Shown: positions 32,907-41,722, counted from the stretch's first letter. The stretch is DNA of 43,937 nt from Planctomycetota bacterium (GCA_003559755.1 PWKM01000150.1:1-43937); one strand, 5' to 3'. Notes: generated by a model from the sequence alone, not told the origin. Made by a program: numbers and translations.

Positions 32907-34682
32907 CTACCAGCTATTGAGGAACCCGGTCATCAGCCGCATCCCGGCCTCTTCCCCGACTTGCTGGTGGCCCATTCTGGCGAAGGGGCCGGACTCGAGA
33001 GGCATGTCAATGCCGAGGCCGAATTGGGTCCGAATGCCCGGCCTGTAAAACCCGTATCGGCCGTCCGGGCCCACCCCTGTCCACCGGATACTCAACTCGT
33101 CGAGAAAGTCCTCTTCTACCTCGATAAACCGCGCCATGATGGCGACCTGGACGGCCCGCGCCCGTCGGAAGCTGGCGAGCAGTTCCCGAATTTCTTCCTG
33201 GACCTCGGGCGAGTGGGTGACAACCAGCCGGCCGGTGCGGTATGCAATGCGGTTCTGGCCGACCCCGCCCTCGATGTCCCAAGTGCCGGGTGCGATGGCT
33301 TCGCGGATGAAGGACATCCAGCGGTCCCCCTCGATCTCGTGCTCCATCCTCTTGACGTCATCCTGCCCCGAACTGGAACTGAACCAACTGCGGTCGTCCT
33401 TCCGCCGCTGGAACTCGGGCGTCCCGATGCCGCCGTCGGACATCTCGGTGTTGAAGTCCCTCGGCTGGATGGTCAGGTCGGAGATGTCGTGCCACATGGT
33501 GACCGGCCGCTCGGCCAAGCCTTCCTCGTTGGAGATGAACACGGCGCCATCCCGGATACGCCAGTCGAGGTTCGCGTTTTGCAACCGAACAAGGAAATTG
33601 AGCACGCTCTCCATCGGTGCGTTCCGCATCCGGAGGCTGACCGGCTCGACCGTGGGAAGGATGGTCGGGTCGACGATAATGTTGAGATCGCCGGCCGCTC
33701 GCATGTAGTCGATGGCTTCCTCGAACGGACGCCCGTCGAACTGGACGCTGATCCGGGTGGCCTTGAGTCGGGCCTGGATCTCCTTCTGGGTTCGTTCGTC
33801 GTCGTCTGACACACGCGGCTGCCGAGTGATCAGGCCGGACGTCTCGGGAGCCGGTCGGCGCAGCCGACTGCTGACCGGTTCCGGTCGGATGGTGTCGTAA
33901 CCCATCTCGCTCAGGTCGGTGGACATCATCTCGCCGACCATCCGGTCGGCCCGTGAGATCATCCCTTGAAGCCCCGGCTCCACGTCGATTCGTTCCTCGG
34001 GAACGGGGGGGGACCTGTCGGGCGCGGGGGCAGTGGGGACGGCCGTCTCGAGGGTGGGCTCGTCGCCCGACCGGCTCAGCAGGCCTTCCATCTGGAGCGC
34101 CCTTGCCCGCCTCAGGCCGGCCTCGGCCTGGTTGACAAGCTCCGGGAACCGCTCGTTGATGGGCTGGAGGACGTTAATGGCCTGGTCGAACCTGGCGGTC
34201 GATTCGTTGTAATCGCCGTCCGCGATGCCGGCCTGTCCGGCGTTGATGAGTTCCTCGGCCCTTGTTCTCAGGGCTTCCGGGCTGTTCAAGCCGGCGGTGT
34301 CTGCTCCCGCCTGACTGGTCTCCTGAGCCGGGGGCTGGGGCAGTGAGGACATTTCTGCCTCGCCGGGTGTCTCCGGCTGCAGAACGGGTTCGGATGAGGG
34401 AGCCGCAACCGCCTCATCGCCCGCTCTTTCTGTCGCCTGTTCGAGGCCCTGGCGGGCGGCATCCAGGTCGGGGTCGCAGTTGAGTGCGGCTCGGAAGTGT
34501 TCGACCGCCTGGGCATATTCCCCTGCGGCGAGCAGTTCCTGCCCCCTTTCCATGAACCCGATGGCGACGCTCCTTAACGGGCTGACATCGGCCGCCGCGG
34601 TGCCTGGCACGGACATGGTCGCACAAACAAGTAAGCCAGCGAGCAGGATTTTCGTAATCAAGTCGAGCCCTCTTTCTTCCAT
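32907..34682 (-). CDS. Secretin (PilQ/GspD-type) with N-terminal TPR, truncated by TAG
   Basis: 591 aa before TAG codon 592, from ATG at 34682 (GGGAG nine bases upstream). The signal peptide is about 1-30. A TPR unit lies at about 35-70 (FMERGQELLAAGEYAQAVEH), with further TPR-like helices (about 135-195) and a Pro/Glu linker. An STN/N0-type domain follows (ISVQFDGRPFEEAIDYMRAAG, about 320), then N domains (VVTHSPEVQEEIRELLASF) and the start of the secretin domain, ending FLNSW-stop. A complete protein of 789 codons would form an outer-membrane channel. It is the fourth gene of the pilMN-O-P-Q-like set. Confidence 0.85.
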   Translation of the reverse strand: MEERGLDLITKILLAGLLVCATMSVPGTAAADVSPLRSVAIGFMERGQELLAAGEYAQAVEHFRAALNCDPDLDAARQGLEQATERAGDEAVAAPSSEPVLQPETPGEAEMSSLPQPPAQETSQAGADTAGLNSPEALRTRAEELINAGQAGIADGDYNESTARFDQAINVLQPINERFPELVNQAEAGLRRARALQMEGLLSRSGDEPTLETAVPTAPAPDRSPPVPEERIDVEPGLQGMISRADRMVGEMMSTDLSEMGYDTIRPEPVSSRLRRPAPETSGLITRQPRVSDDDERTQKEIQARLKATRISVQFDGRPFEEAIDYMRAAGDLNIIVDPTILPTVEPVSLRMRNAPMESVLNFLVRLQNANLDWRIRDGAVFISNEEGLAERPVTMWHDISDLTIQPRDFNTEMSDGGIGTPEFQRRKDDRSWFSSSSGQDDVKRMEHEIEGDRWMSFIREAIAPGTWDIEGGVGQNRIAYRTGRLVVTHSPEVQEEIRELLASFRRARAVQVAIMARFIEVEEDFLDELSIRWTGVGPDGRYGFYRPGIRTQFGLGIDMPLESGPFARMGHQQVGEEAGMRLMTGFLNSW

Positions 34683-34910
34683 AGTGTCGGTCTCCCTACT
34701 ACACTTGCGCCCGCCGGGCGGCGAAACAACATATAAGGGGCCTGCCCGGCCACGATAAAAAACTGATTCCAGGCCGCCTCGAACAGGATGGCGGCCACCA
34801 GATTGGCAGGGGATGGAGGCGCATCGCAACGCGTGACAGGAGGCCGGTACGCGCCCGGCAACCCTTGCGCCTGTTCCCGTTTCTCAAAAATACATCCATG
34901 ATCGGTTCGT

Positions 34911-36299
34911 TTACTCCGGTCGCATCTGGTCCGCCTGGCCGCGAATCTCTTCCATTACATGGGCCGGCCAGAGCACCTTTATACGTCCTCTTTGATCAAT
35001 AAGCAAGGCCTTTGGGTCTCTTCTTTCATATTCGCGTCCCGCTCGAACCCGTACCCACGTCTGCCGGGGCAGAACATCCAGCAGGCGATAGCCGGTGGAG
35101 AAGTCGATCGGCTCATCGAACCGGAGCACCGAGCGACCGGGCCGGCGCTCGACGTGTCGGCTGAGCTGCCAGCCCACCGGCTGGCCCGGTCTGACTGCGA
35201 ATCTCGCCCGTACCTCGACCATCCTCGGCTCGCCGATTTCGTCCTCGCCCTCCTGATCGGGATCGAGATGGGGGACGGTTGTGGTGACGTAGAACGAGGC
35301 GCGGTCGGCGCTGGCCGTGATGAACTCGATCTGGAACGGCTCTTCCACCTGCACGGGCAGAGGCCCGGCCTGTTCACTGGTCACCGTCGGCTCGTCGCCC
35401 GGCCCGAGTTCAACAGCGAACAACACATATTCATAGTCGACGCTCGGGACCAGATCGCGGTCCTGATAGATGAAGGTGCGGTCCTTGAACACGACCGGAT
35501 CGGGCAACGGGGTCTGATCGGCGGCCCGTGTTTCCAGAACGATGCCGTCGGGCGGAACGACCTCGGGGTCGAGGTCGACGTCTTTCACCACCGCCCGAAG
35601 GAGGAGCACGGGGGACTCGTCGCCGGCCCTGCGATACAGCCGATATTCGTGGACCTCGGCGTTTACCGCCTCGGGCTGCCCCCACGAGAGCCGAGCCCGG
35701 GCATCCTGGACCGCGACGGAGAAGCGGGGCGGGCGGGCGATCCTCCGCAGTTCCGGCGGGGCCACAGTGACCGGAACAACCACGATGATCTCGTCGGCCC
35801 TTCGCAACGTGACCTGCGTCCTGCCCGCGGAACGGGGTGTCAGCCGAAGGACCTGCTCGGCCGTGATGATCTGGGCTTCGACGATGTCCGGGTGCTGCAC
35901 ATGGACTGCGGCGTCCCACTCCTGGTCGACCAACTCGACATCTACGGTCTCGTCCGGCTCGTCGAGTGACAGCCGGACTGTTGCGACCTGTCGAGCGTCC
36001 GGGGGTGCGACGGGCCTCTCCGGGGCGGGCAGTTCGACCTGCGACACCTTGATATCGGGCCGGAGTTCGCCGATGGAGGCGGTGAGGTAATCCTTGTCAA
36101 GCGGCGGCATTTCGTAGCTCGACGCTTCCTGTTTCCGGAGCAGGTTCTCGATGCGCGCTTCGACATCCGCCGGCGACACTTCCGGGACGGGTCGAGCCAG
36201 CAGCGCGCGGCCGACAAATACTATGGCAAGCAGTGCCAACAAGGCGACAATCGCCTTGTCGACCACTCGGAAAAGGACGCCTCCTGCTGAACTAGCCAT
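34911..36299 (-). CDS. Inner-membrane-anchored beta-rich protein in the PilP position
   Basis: 462 aa. One transmembrane helix at about 16-34 (AIVALLALLAIVFVGRALLA) is followed by a long periplasmic region. It includes a fibronectin-like segment (RPPRFSVAVQDARARLSWGQPEAVNAEVHEYRLYRR, in two parts around residues 190-225) and a similar piece near VDYEYVLFAVELG. PilP, which occupies this place in pilus operons, links PilNO to the secretin. This protein is about three times longer and not clearly homologous. By position it is likely the inner-to-outer-membrane linker. It ends 228 bases before the secretin ATG. Confidence 0.55.
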   Translation of the reverse strand: MASSAGGVLFRVVDKAIVALLALLAIVFVGRALLARPVPEVSPADVEARIENLLRKQEASSYEMPPLDKDYLTASIGELRPDIKVSQVELPAPERPVAPPDARQVATVRLSLDEPDETVDVELVDQEWDAAVHVQHPDIVEAQIITAEQVLRLTPRSAGRTQVTLRRADEIIVVVPVTVAPPELRRIARPPRFSVAVQDARARLSWGQPEAVNAEVHEYRLYRRAGDESPVLLLRAVVKDVDLDPEVVPPDGIVLETRAADQTPLPDPVVFKDRTFIYQDRDLVPSVDYEYVLFAVELGPGDEPTVTSEQAGPLPVQVEEPFQIEFITASADRASFYVTTTVPHLDPDQEGEDEIGEPRMVEVRARFAVRPGQPVGWQLSRHVERRPGRSVLRFDEPIDFSTGYRLLDVLPRQTWVRVRAGREYERRDPKALLIDQRGRIKVLWPAHVMEEIRGQADQMRPE

Positions 36300-36329
36300 C
36301 TCGTTCTCTTATTCCTGTTTGTCGCTCGA

Positions 36330-38012
36330 CTACCTGCGCAGCCGAACCGTTATAACCAGGTCTCCTGTATCCATCCGTCGCGAGATGGGCACTCGGATCG
36401 TGATGTCACGATCGACCAGAGCGTCCTCCTCGGTGATAATCACTGTGCCCGTCGCCTCCTGGAACCGCTCGGTCTGCAATCCGTCCCGGGCCCGCAAGAG
36501 GGCATATCCGAACTTGAATGCTACGTCGCTCATCGATACCGGGCGGGCCCGGTGTCGAGCGAGGTAATACGTCTGCCAATCGCCCACGGGCTCCGGCAGG
36601 AGGGCCCTCATCTGGCGGACACGTCCTTCGACCGGGACCACTCGGTCCAGGTAGAGGGTGAGGGTGTCATCCACTTCCTCGGCGTCGAGCCGGTCAATGT
36701 CAGCGGTTACGTCCTCGGGCCTCTCAGAATGTCCAAGATACCACCGATCTTCCCATCGCGCAACTATCAGCGGAAATTCGCCGTCGCCGTTCTGGATCAA
36801 GTAGGCCTTTCCGTCCACCAGCGGTACGAGGTAGTCTCTGGTCAGGTCGAAGCGGGCAGACTCTTGGAGCACCTGGCTCACCTCTTCGCGGAACTCCTCG
36901 CGAGCCCGGTCGTGTTCGCCCGTCCACTCCTCTGCGGTCTCGGCGTCTCCGTCGGCCTCATCCCCATCCCCTTCAAGCGATCCGTCGATGTCCTGCAACC
37001 GGCTGCTGAGGGCGGCTTCCATCTCCCATTTCAGGTTGCTGAGGATTCGCTGACGCAGTGGCCGATGGTGTTCGACCGAGAACTGCGTGGCGGTCCGAAG
37101 GTCTCGAATCTGGTTCTCGAGCCAGTCAGAGATCATGGCCCGGGTCTCGAACAGGTTCGTCGGGAAGCTGACCGTGTAGATCGCCGGCAGGAACTCGATG
37201 ATGTCGCAGCCCATGACAACCCGGTATTGGGGAGCTTCTTCCTCGATATCGGACCCGCCGTTGATCCGCTCGATCTCGTAGTTGGTCACCTGCAGGAACT
37301 TGGGGCTGTTGTGTATCTTTTCTATGAGGCGGTTCAGGTCGCGATACGACTGCACGGTGAAGGCCAGGTCGAGCCCGATTGTCTGGACCCAGTCGTGGCT
37401 GACCAGCCCGACGGAGGTGGCCACCAACTGCATGCGTGAGAGTTCCAGGATCAGCGGCGCCCGGTCCGGCTCGGGTCGAGCGACATCAATCATCGCCTCG
37501 ACGGCATACTTGAGCAGCCAGTACTCTCTCTGAAGCATCTGGGCCGCCCGGATGCGCTCCTGGTCCGTCTCGTAGGTATCGCGCATCACTCTGAACTGCA
37601 ACACGGGGCGGTCCGGGGTAGGAAGCATTTGGGCGAGGTGGGCAGCGAGATGCGACATCCTTCGTTCATATTCGACTTCCCACACCCGCCGCTGATCGCG
37701 ATGGAACGGGAGCCGGAACTCGTCAAAAGCTCGATCGAACATCCCCGACCGCGCCGCGAACAGCATCAGCAGTTCGCCGTAATGCCGTTCCCACCGGGTC
37801 CTCTCCTCCGCCGCGCTGCGAACCATTTCCGGGTTGGGGATCTCGGCCCGGGCCTCCCATTTGTCAAGTGTCCCAATCGCCCTCTGGCTCTCACGCTCCA
37901 GGGAGACAATCCTCTCGTCCATCCCTCTGTCAACCATCAGATAGCCGACCGAGAGCGCCACCACGACCAGACCCAGGACGATCCAGAAAAGGTTGTTCTT
38001 GATGAATGCCAT
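36330..38012 (-). CDS. PilO/Amuc_1100-like pilus-associated inner membrane protein
   Basis: 560 aa. The N-terminus has one helix at about 8-27 (FWIVLGLVVVALSVGYLMV), followed by a coiled-coil stretch (GMDERIVSLERESQRAIGTL). The periplasmic domain contains SYRDLNRLIEKIHNSPKFLQ (about 225-245), like the Amuc_1100/PilO fold, where the helix pairs with a beta sheet. The rest (about 330-560) is larger than in PilO. The ATG overlaps the stop of the PilMN gene by one base. Such proteins form the inner-membrane ring of type IV pilus machines. Assignment rests on position, topology and short motifs. Confidence 0.6.
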   Translation of the reverse strand: MAFIKNNLFWIVLGLVVVALSVGYLMVDRGMDERIVSLERESQRAIGTLDKWEARAEIPNPEMVRSAAEERTRWERHYGELLMLFAARSGMFDRAFDEFRLPFHRDQRRVWEVEYERRMSHLAAHLAQMLPTPDRPVLQFRVMRDTYETDQERIRAAQMLQREYWLLKYAVEAMIDVARPEPDRAPLILELSRMQLVATSVGLVSHDWVQTIGLDLAFTVQSYRDLNRLIEKIHNSPKFLQVTNYEIERINGGSDIEEEAPQYRVVMGCDIIEFLPAIYTVSFPTNLFETRAMISDWLENQIRDLRTATQFSVEHHRPLRQRILSNLKWEMEAALSSRLQDIDGSLEGDGDEADGDAETAEEWTGEHDRAREEFREEVSQVLQESARFDLTRDYLVPLVDGKAYLIQNGDGEFPLIVARWEDRWYLGHSERPEDVTADIDRLDAEEVDDTLTLYLDRVVPVEGRVRQMRALLPEPVGDWQTYYLARHRARPVSMSDVAFKFGYALLRARDGLQTERFQEATGTVIITEEDALVDRDITIRVPISRRMDTGDLVITVRLRR

Positions 38013-39667
38013 CAGATGCCGCCTCCCATCTCCGGACCTTCGACTCGATATGTGCAGGTAACCATAAACTCGATGCCCTCGTCACCCATGCCCGGCGAAT
38101 CATAATCGACCGCTGCCAGGCCCTCTTCGCCCTCGAATGTGCCCGAGACGGCCCGGCGAACGCGAGCGGAATCAACCAGGCCGGTGCCCGGGGCGACGCC
38201 CCGAACACTAAAGCGGATGCTGTACCCATCGCGATCCAGCATGGGTTCGGCATGTATCCTCGTCACCAGAATGTCGATGCCGACCCTCTCCGAATCGCCA
38301 AGACGTTCGATCACCCGGTTGAGCACGTTCTGGGCTTGGGGGACCGCACGGAACCCGTGGCTCAGATCGAGCGGCTGATCGAGCCGACGGCGAGCGTCCT
38401 CGGCCTCCCGCGTCGCCCCGTCGAACTCGTCCGAGATGGACTCGAATTGCTCGTCAATCTGAACGACCTGTTCCTGACTGGCGATCTGCTCCTGCAACTG
38501 CTGCCTCTCCACTTGGCGCGAATAGAGGTTGGCCCCGAAGATCAGGGCGAGGCAGGCGATCCCGGCCGCGGCATAGGGCTTCTTGCTGCTGAGGGTCCGC
38601 CGGCGGATCAGCTCCCGGGGCATCAGGTTGACGCTGACCCGGCCCCGACCGACTCCGTCTAGAGCCAGTCCGATGGCCGGCCCCAGCGACGGCAGCATGT
38701 TCCGCAACTGGGTGCCGTCAACGTCGGGGGCGAGTGTGACCCGCTCGAGTGTGTCGGCGGGAACTTCGCTGCAGTCGAGCTGCTGGATGAAATACTCGCG
38801 TACGCCGGGCAGGCGGAACGTGTTGCCGAGGAGCAGGGCGTCCTCGATCCGCACGTTATGAATCTGCGATTTGAAGAACCCGATCGTGCGCTGTATCTGG
38901 CCCACCAGCTCGTTGAGCGTCGGCTGGGCGAGCTTGAACAGGCGGGCGGCCTGGGCCTTGTCCCGGCATTCGCGCTTGAGGCGCTCGGCCTCCTGGGGGT
39001 CGATCTTCAGCCGTTCGGACAGTGCCCGCGTGATCCCGTTGCCCGACACGGTGATGTTTCGCACGCGGAAGTTCTGGGGGTCACAGATGAGCATGTCGGT
39101 GCTGCCTGCGCCGATGTCGATGATGATGGTGCCACGGGCGACGTCCCGGTCGAACGTCAGATAGTTGTACAGGGCGAGCGGGACGGGGAGTATGGCGGCG
39201 GGCTCGAGCTTGCACAGGCGGAGGTTGGCGAGCAGCGAATAGATGAACTGTGACCGGAGCGAAAAGATCGCCACCTCGGTCTCCTCGCCCGGGGCCGTCT
39301 CCTCACGGACCCGCTGATAATCCCAGACGACTTCATCGATGGGGAACGGGATCTGCTGGCGCGCCTCGTACCGGACCACCTCGGGGATGCGCTTCTCGTC
39401 CACGGGCGGGAGCGGGATAAATCGGCTGAAGGCCGGCTCGGGGATGGAGACGACGAGCGGCGTCTTGCCGAAGTTGTTGCGGGCAGCCAGCGTGGTCACC
39501 GCCTCGCGTAGCTGATAATCCTTATCACCGGTATCGTCAGCCGGGGGCTTCCGCTCGACCACGTCGAACGCGACAATTTCGGCGCCGATGCGTGTACGGC
39601 GCATCTTCACCGCCTTGACCGTGCTCTCCCCGATGTCCAAGCCCCAAGCCACGCGTGCTGTCAACAT
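38012..39667 (-). CDS. PilM-PilN fusion protein
   Basis: 551 aa from ATG at 39667. The reading frame extends further to a TTG that falls in the leader. Residues 1-340 are PilM, an actin-like ATPase: GLDIGESTVKAVKM (phosphate-1), IIIDIGAGSTDMLI (phosphate-2) and ALLLGNTFRLPGVREYF (adenosine loop). At about 345 begins VNLMPRELIRRR, the conserved PilN start that binds PilM. TM (PYAAAGIACLALIFGANLYS) and a coiled coil (QQLQEQIASQEQVVQIDEQF) follow, then a periplasmic alpha/beta domain. PilM and PilN are normally separate interacting proteins, so the fusion fixes their ratio. It is the first gene of the module. Confidence 0.88.
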   Translation of the reverse strand: MLTARVAWGLDIGESTVKAVKMRRTRIGAEIVAFDVVERKPPADDTGDKDYQLREAVTTLAARNNFGKTPLVVSIPEPAFSRFIPLPPVDEKRIPEVVRYEARQQIPFPIDEVVWDYQRVREETAPGEETEVAIFSLRSQFIYSLLANLRLCKLEPAAILPVPLALYNYLTFDRDVARGTIIIDIGAGSTDMLICDPQNFRVRNITVSGNGITRALSERLKIDPQEAERLKRECRDKAQAARLFKLAQPTLNELVGQIQRTIGFFKSQIHNVRIEDALLLGNTFRLPGVREYFIQQLDCSEVPADTLERVTLAPDVDGTQLRNMLPSLGPAIGLALDGVGRGRVSVNLMPRELIRRRTLSSKKPYAAAGIACLALIFGANLYSRQVERQQLQEQIASQEQVVQIDEQFESISDEFDGATREAEDARRRLDQPLDLSHGFRAVPQAQNVLNRVIERLGDSERVGIDILVTRIHAEPMLDRDGYSIRFSVRGVAPGTGLVDSARVRRAVSGTFEGEEGLAAVDYDSPGMGDEGIEFMVTCTYRVEGPEMGGGI

Positions 39668-39775
39668 GCCAACAGACCCACCTAAAAACAGGGAGGAGTT
39701 AGTATTACCGGCAGACAAAGAACCGGAACCCAGAACGAACAAACCAGCTTGCAATTCTTTGTAATAAGCTCCCCC

Positions 39776-39803
39776 ATTATAGACAGGGCGGGATGCCAGT
39801 CAA
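39776..39803 (-). promoter_or_regulatory. Promoter of the pilMN-O-P-secretin module
   Basis: On the minus strand, TTGACT (39803-39798), 16 bases, TATAAT (39781-39776), a perfect -10. The leader before ATG 39667 is about 100 bases. The 400-base gap to the next gene (39668-40067) is a divergent promoter region with nothing else recognisable. Confidence 0.7.
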
Positions 39804-40005
39804 GGAAATTCATCCAAGAGTCCCAAGTGATCTCAAACAATTTATTATGCCGGGAACAGGAACTCCTGACAGGAGCGGGCGGAACGAAAGCAGAAAAACC
39901 GACACGTCGCCCGAACTGGCCAACCGCTCATCGGGCCTACAGCGGTCGATCCGCCGACGATTTTGAACCGAACGCAGGCGGCCCTCGCGGCCGCACGGCA
40001 TTCCC

Positions 40006-40035
40006 TTGCAAGCCCCCGCCACCCGACCGTATAAT
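40006..40035 (+). promoter_or_regulatory. Promoter of the Gfo/Idh/MocA gene
   Basis: TTGCAA (40006-40011), 18 bases, TATAAT (40030-40035). Transcription would start near 40042, about 26 bases before ATG 40068. Confidence 0.6.
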
Positions 40036-40067
40036 CCCATCAACTCGCAACAGAAAGGACCGGAACC

Positions 40068-41093
40068 ATGCGCATCGGAATCTGCGGACTGGGAATGATG
40101 GGGCGATCCCATCTGGCTAACGCACTCAAAATCGACGAACTCGAAGTCGCGGCACTGTGCGACATCGACCCGGCGAAGTTCGACCTGTCCCGCATCGTGC
40201 CGGGCAACCTCCCGCTCGAACAGGTCAAATCCTCGCTGGACAACGTCCCCCGCTACGAACAGTACGAACAGATGCTGGACGAGGCCGAACTCGACGCCAT
40301 GATCGTGACCACCCCCAGCGACCTGCACCCCTCGATGGCCACCGCCGCGCTCGAGGCCGGGCTGCACGTGTTCACCGAAAAGCCGATCGCGGTGACCGTC
40401 GAAGGCGGCGAGCGGGTGTACCGGGCGGTCGAGGCGTCGGGCAAGGTGCTGGTCGTCGGGCACGTGGTCCGGTTCATTCCCGCCTACCAGAAGCTGGGCG
40501 AATGGGTCCGGAACCAGACCTGGGGGCCGGTGGTATCCGCCGAGTTCAGCCGATCGTGCGGGCTGCCCGGCTGGGGCGAGCGCGGCTGGTTCACCGACCC
40601 CGCCAGGAGCGGTGGGATGCCCGTCGACCTCCACATCCACGACGCCGATTTCATCCTCCACACGTTCGGCCCGCCCCCGGCCGTGCGCAGCGTCCGGTCA
40701 TTCAACAGCCCGTCGCAGACGGACATCATCGAAACGCTATACATTTATAACGAAATGCCGGTCCGGTCCTGGGGGGGGTGGGTCCATCGGACTTCCGGGT
40801 TCTCGGCTTGGGCGAACATCACCTTCGAGGAAGCGACCGTATCCTACAACACCCGCCAGGGCGACCACATCGCGGTGTACCATCATGACGAGAGCGAAGC
40901 GGTGGAACTGTCCGACGCCGGCGGCTACGAAACCGAGCTGCGCGAGTTCGTACGGTGCGCCCGGGCCGGACACCCCTCGCCGGTCTGCCCGCCCAAGAGC
41001 GCCGTGGACTCGCTGCGGCTGGTCTACGCCGAGATGGAATCCGCGGAGAAAAACACAGAGGTCACGCCGGACATCACGCCGGACTCGGACTGA
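40068..41093 (+). CDS. Gfo/Idh/MocA-family NAD(P)-dependent oxidoreductase
   Basis: 341 aa. The nucleotide-binding loop is GICGLGMMGRSHL (4-16). EKPIAVT (104-110) holds the Lys-Pro of the family signature, and GGMPVDLHIHDADFILHTFG (about 183-202) supplies the catalytic Asp/His positions of the C-terminal fold. Members oxidise or reduce sugars, inositols or related compounds, and the substrate here is unknown. AAAGGA lies nine bases upstream of the ATG. It is transcribed alone from its own promoter. tRNA-Asp is convergent just downstream. Confidence 0.93.
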   Translation: MRIGICGLGMMGRSHLANALKIDELEVAALCDIDPAKFDLSRIVPGNLPLEQVKSSLDNVPRYEQYEQMLDEAELDAMIVTTPSDLHPSMATAALEAGLHVFTEKPIAVTVEGGERVYRAVEASGKVLVVGHVVRFIPAYQKLGEWVRNQTWGPVVSAEFSRSCGLPGWGERGWFTDPARSGGMPVDLHIHDADFILHTFGPPPAVRSVRSFNSPSQTDIIETLYIYNEMPVRSWGGWVHRTSGFSAWANITFEEATVSYNTRQGDHIAVYHHDESEAVELSDAGGYETELREFVRCARAGHPSPVCPPKSAVDSLRLVYAEMESAEKNTEVTPDITPDSD

Positions 41094-41144
41094 CGGGAAA
41101 TGGATCGGTGCGACGGCGAGATCAGGCGGAGGTGTGCCTGATTG

Positions 41145-41222
41145 TGGCGAGGCCGACGGGACTCGAACCCGCAACCCCCAGATCGACAGTCTGGTACTCT
41201 GACCAAGTTGAGCTACGGCCCC
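41145..41222 (-). tRNA. tRNA-Asp (anticodon GTC)
   Basis: Read on the minus strand it folds as a full cloverleaf. The acceptor stem pairs GGGGCCG with CGGCCTC (one G-U), and the D arm is GCTC/GAGT with GG in the loop. The anticodon arm is CCAGA-CTGTCGA-TCTGG with anticodon GTC at the centre. The T arm is GCGGG-TTCGAGT-CCCGT. Discriminator G and CCA are encoded (TGG at 41145-41147 of the plus strand). The identity elements G73 and GTC fit aspartate. Confidence 0.97.
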
Positions 41223-41236
41223 TCGCTAGTTCGCGA

Positions 41237-41265
41237 AGTATAGCACGTGCCCGGGGGCAAGTCAA
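41237..41265 (-). promoter_or_regulatory. Promoter of tRNA-Asp
   Basis: On the minus strand, TTGACT (41265-41260), 17 bases, TATACT (41242-41237), 5/6 in each box with ideal spacing. It ends 15 bases before the tRNA 5' end. Confidence 0.8.
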
Positions 41266-41420
41266 TTCAACAATCGCCGAAAATTGCGCCAAATTCGTCC
41301 GATTCCGCGCCGGGCGAGCGCCCGCCTCATATCGGCGGCTCGTGCCGGCTTTCCTGTTCCCGAAAGGGCGGGCGTAAGATGGGGGAAAGGGAGAAGCGGA
41401 GAAGCGGGGGAACAAGCCCC

Positions 41421-41500
41421 CATGCGCCCGTGCGCCCATGCGCCCGTGCGCCCATGCGCCCATGCTCCCTTGCGCCCATGCTCCCTTGCGCCCATGCCCA
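41421..41500. repeat. 8-bp degenerate tandem repeat
   Basis: Nine units of C[A/G/T]TGC[G/T]CC from 41421 to 41492 and a degenerate tenth. A related stretch (CGCTCCCGTGCGCCCG type) lies at 41645-41684. No spacers, so it is not a CRISPR array. Confidence 0.85.
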
Positions 41501-41508
41501 AACCGTTG

Positions 41509-41637
41509 TTTTCAATCACGGGCACGATGCCCTCCCAACAGCCGGCAGGATGCCGGCGGTACGGGTCCGGATTCGGCCATTTCGTGGCACGGCCATCCCT
41601 GGCCGTGATTCAATGGATCACGGGCTGGAAGCCCGTG
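41509..41637. repeat. Cluster of four GC-rich palindromes
   Basis: In order: TTTTCAATCACGGGCA (41509-41524, with a decayed second arm), GCCGGCA-GGA-TGCCGGC (41541-41557), CACGGCCA-TCCC-TGGCCGTG (41588-41607), and CACGGGCT-GGA-AGCCCGTG (41619-41637). They share a short stem, a 3-4-base loop and a flanking TTCAAT. This is the same family as the copies at 43468, 43697 and 43736. Together with the tandem repeat they fill the 41223-41684 gap. No gene is seen there. Confidence 0.75.
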
Positions 41638-41684
41638 TCACCCAAACGCCCCCGCGCTCCCGTGCGCCCGCGCTCCCATGCCTC

Positions 41685-41722
41685 AAAAAAAGCCCGCCCG
41701 GCGCCGTTCGACACCGAGCGGG
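41685..41722 (-). terminator. Intrinsic terminator of the second PEP-CTERM gene
   Basis: On the minus strand, CCCGCTCGG and CCGGGCGGG pair (nine pairs with one U-G) around a 12-base loop, followed by C and seven T. It starts 44 bases after the stop of the gene. Confidence 0.8.

Noticed and set aside
32313..34682. Stop-codon reassignment of TAG in this organism
   Set aside because: TAG correctly ends several other genes here, with neighbours starting right after it.
41421..41500. CRISPR-like short repeats
   Set aside because: The 8-base units are contiguous, with no spacers and no cas genes nearby.
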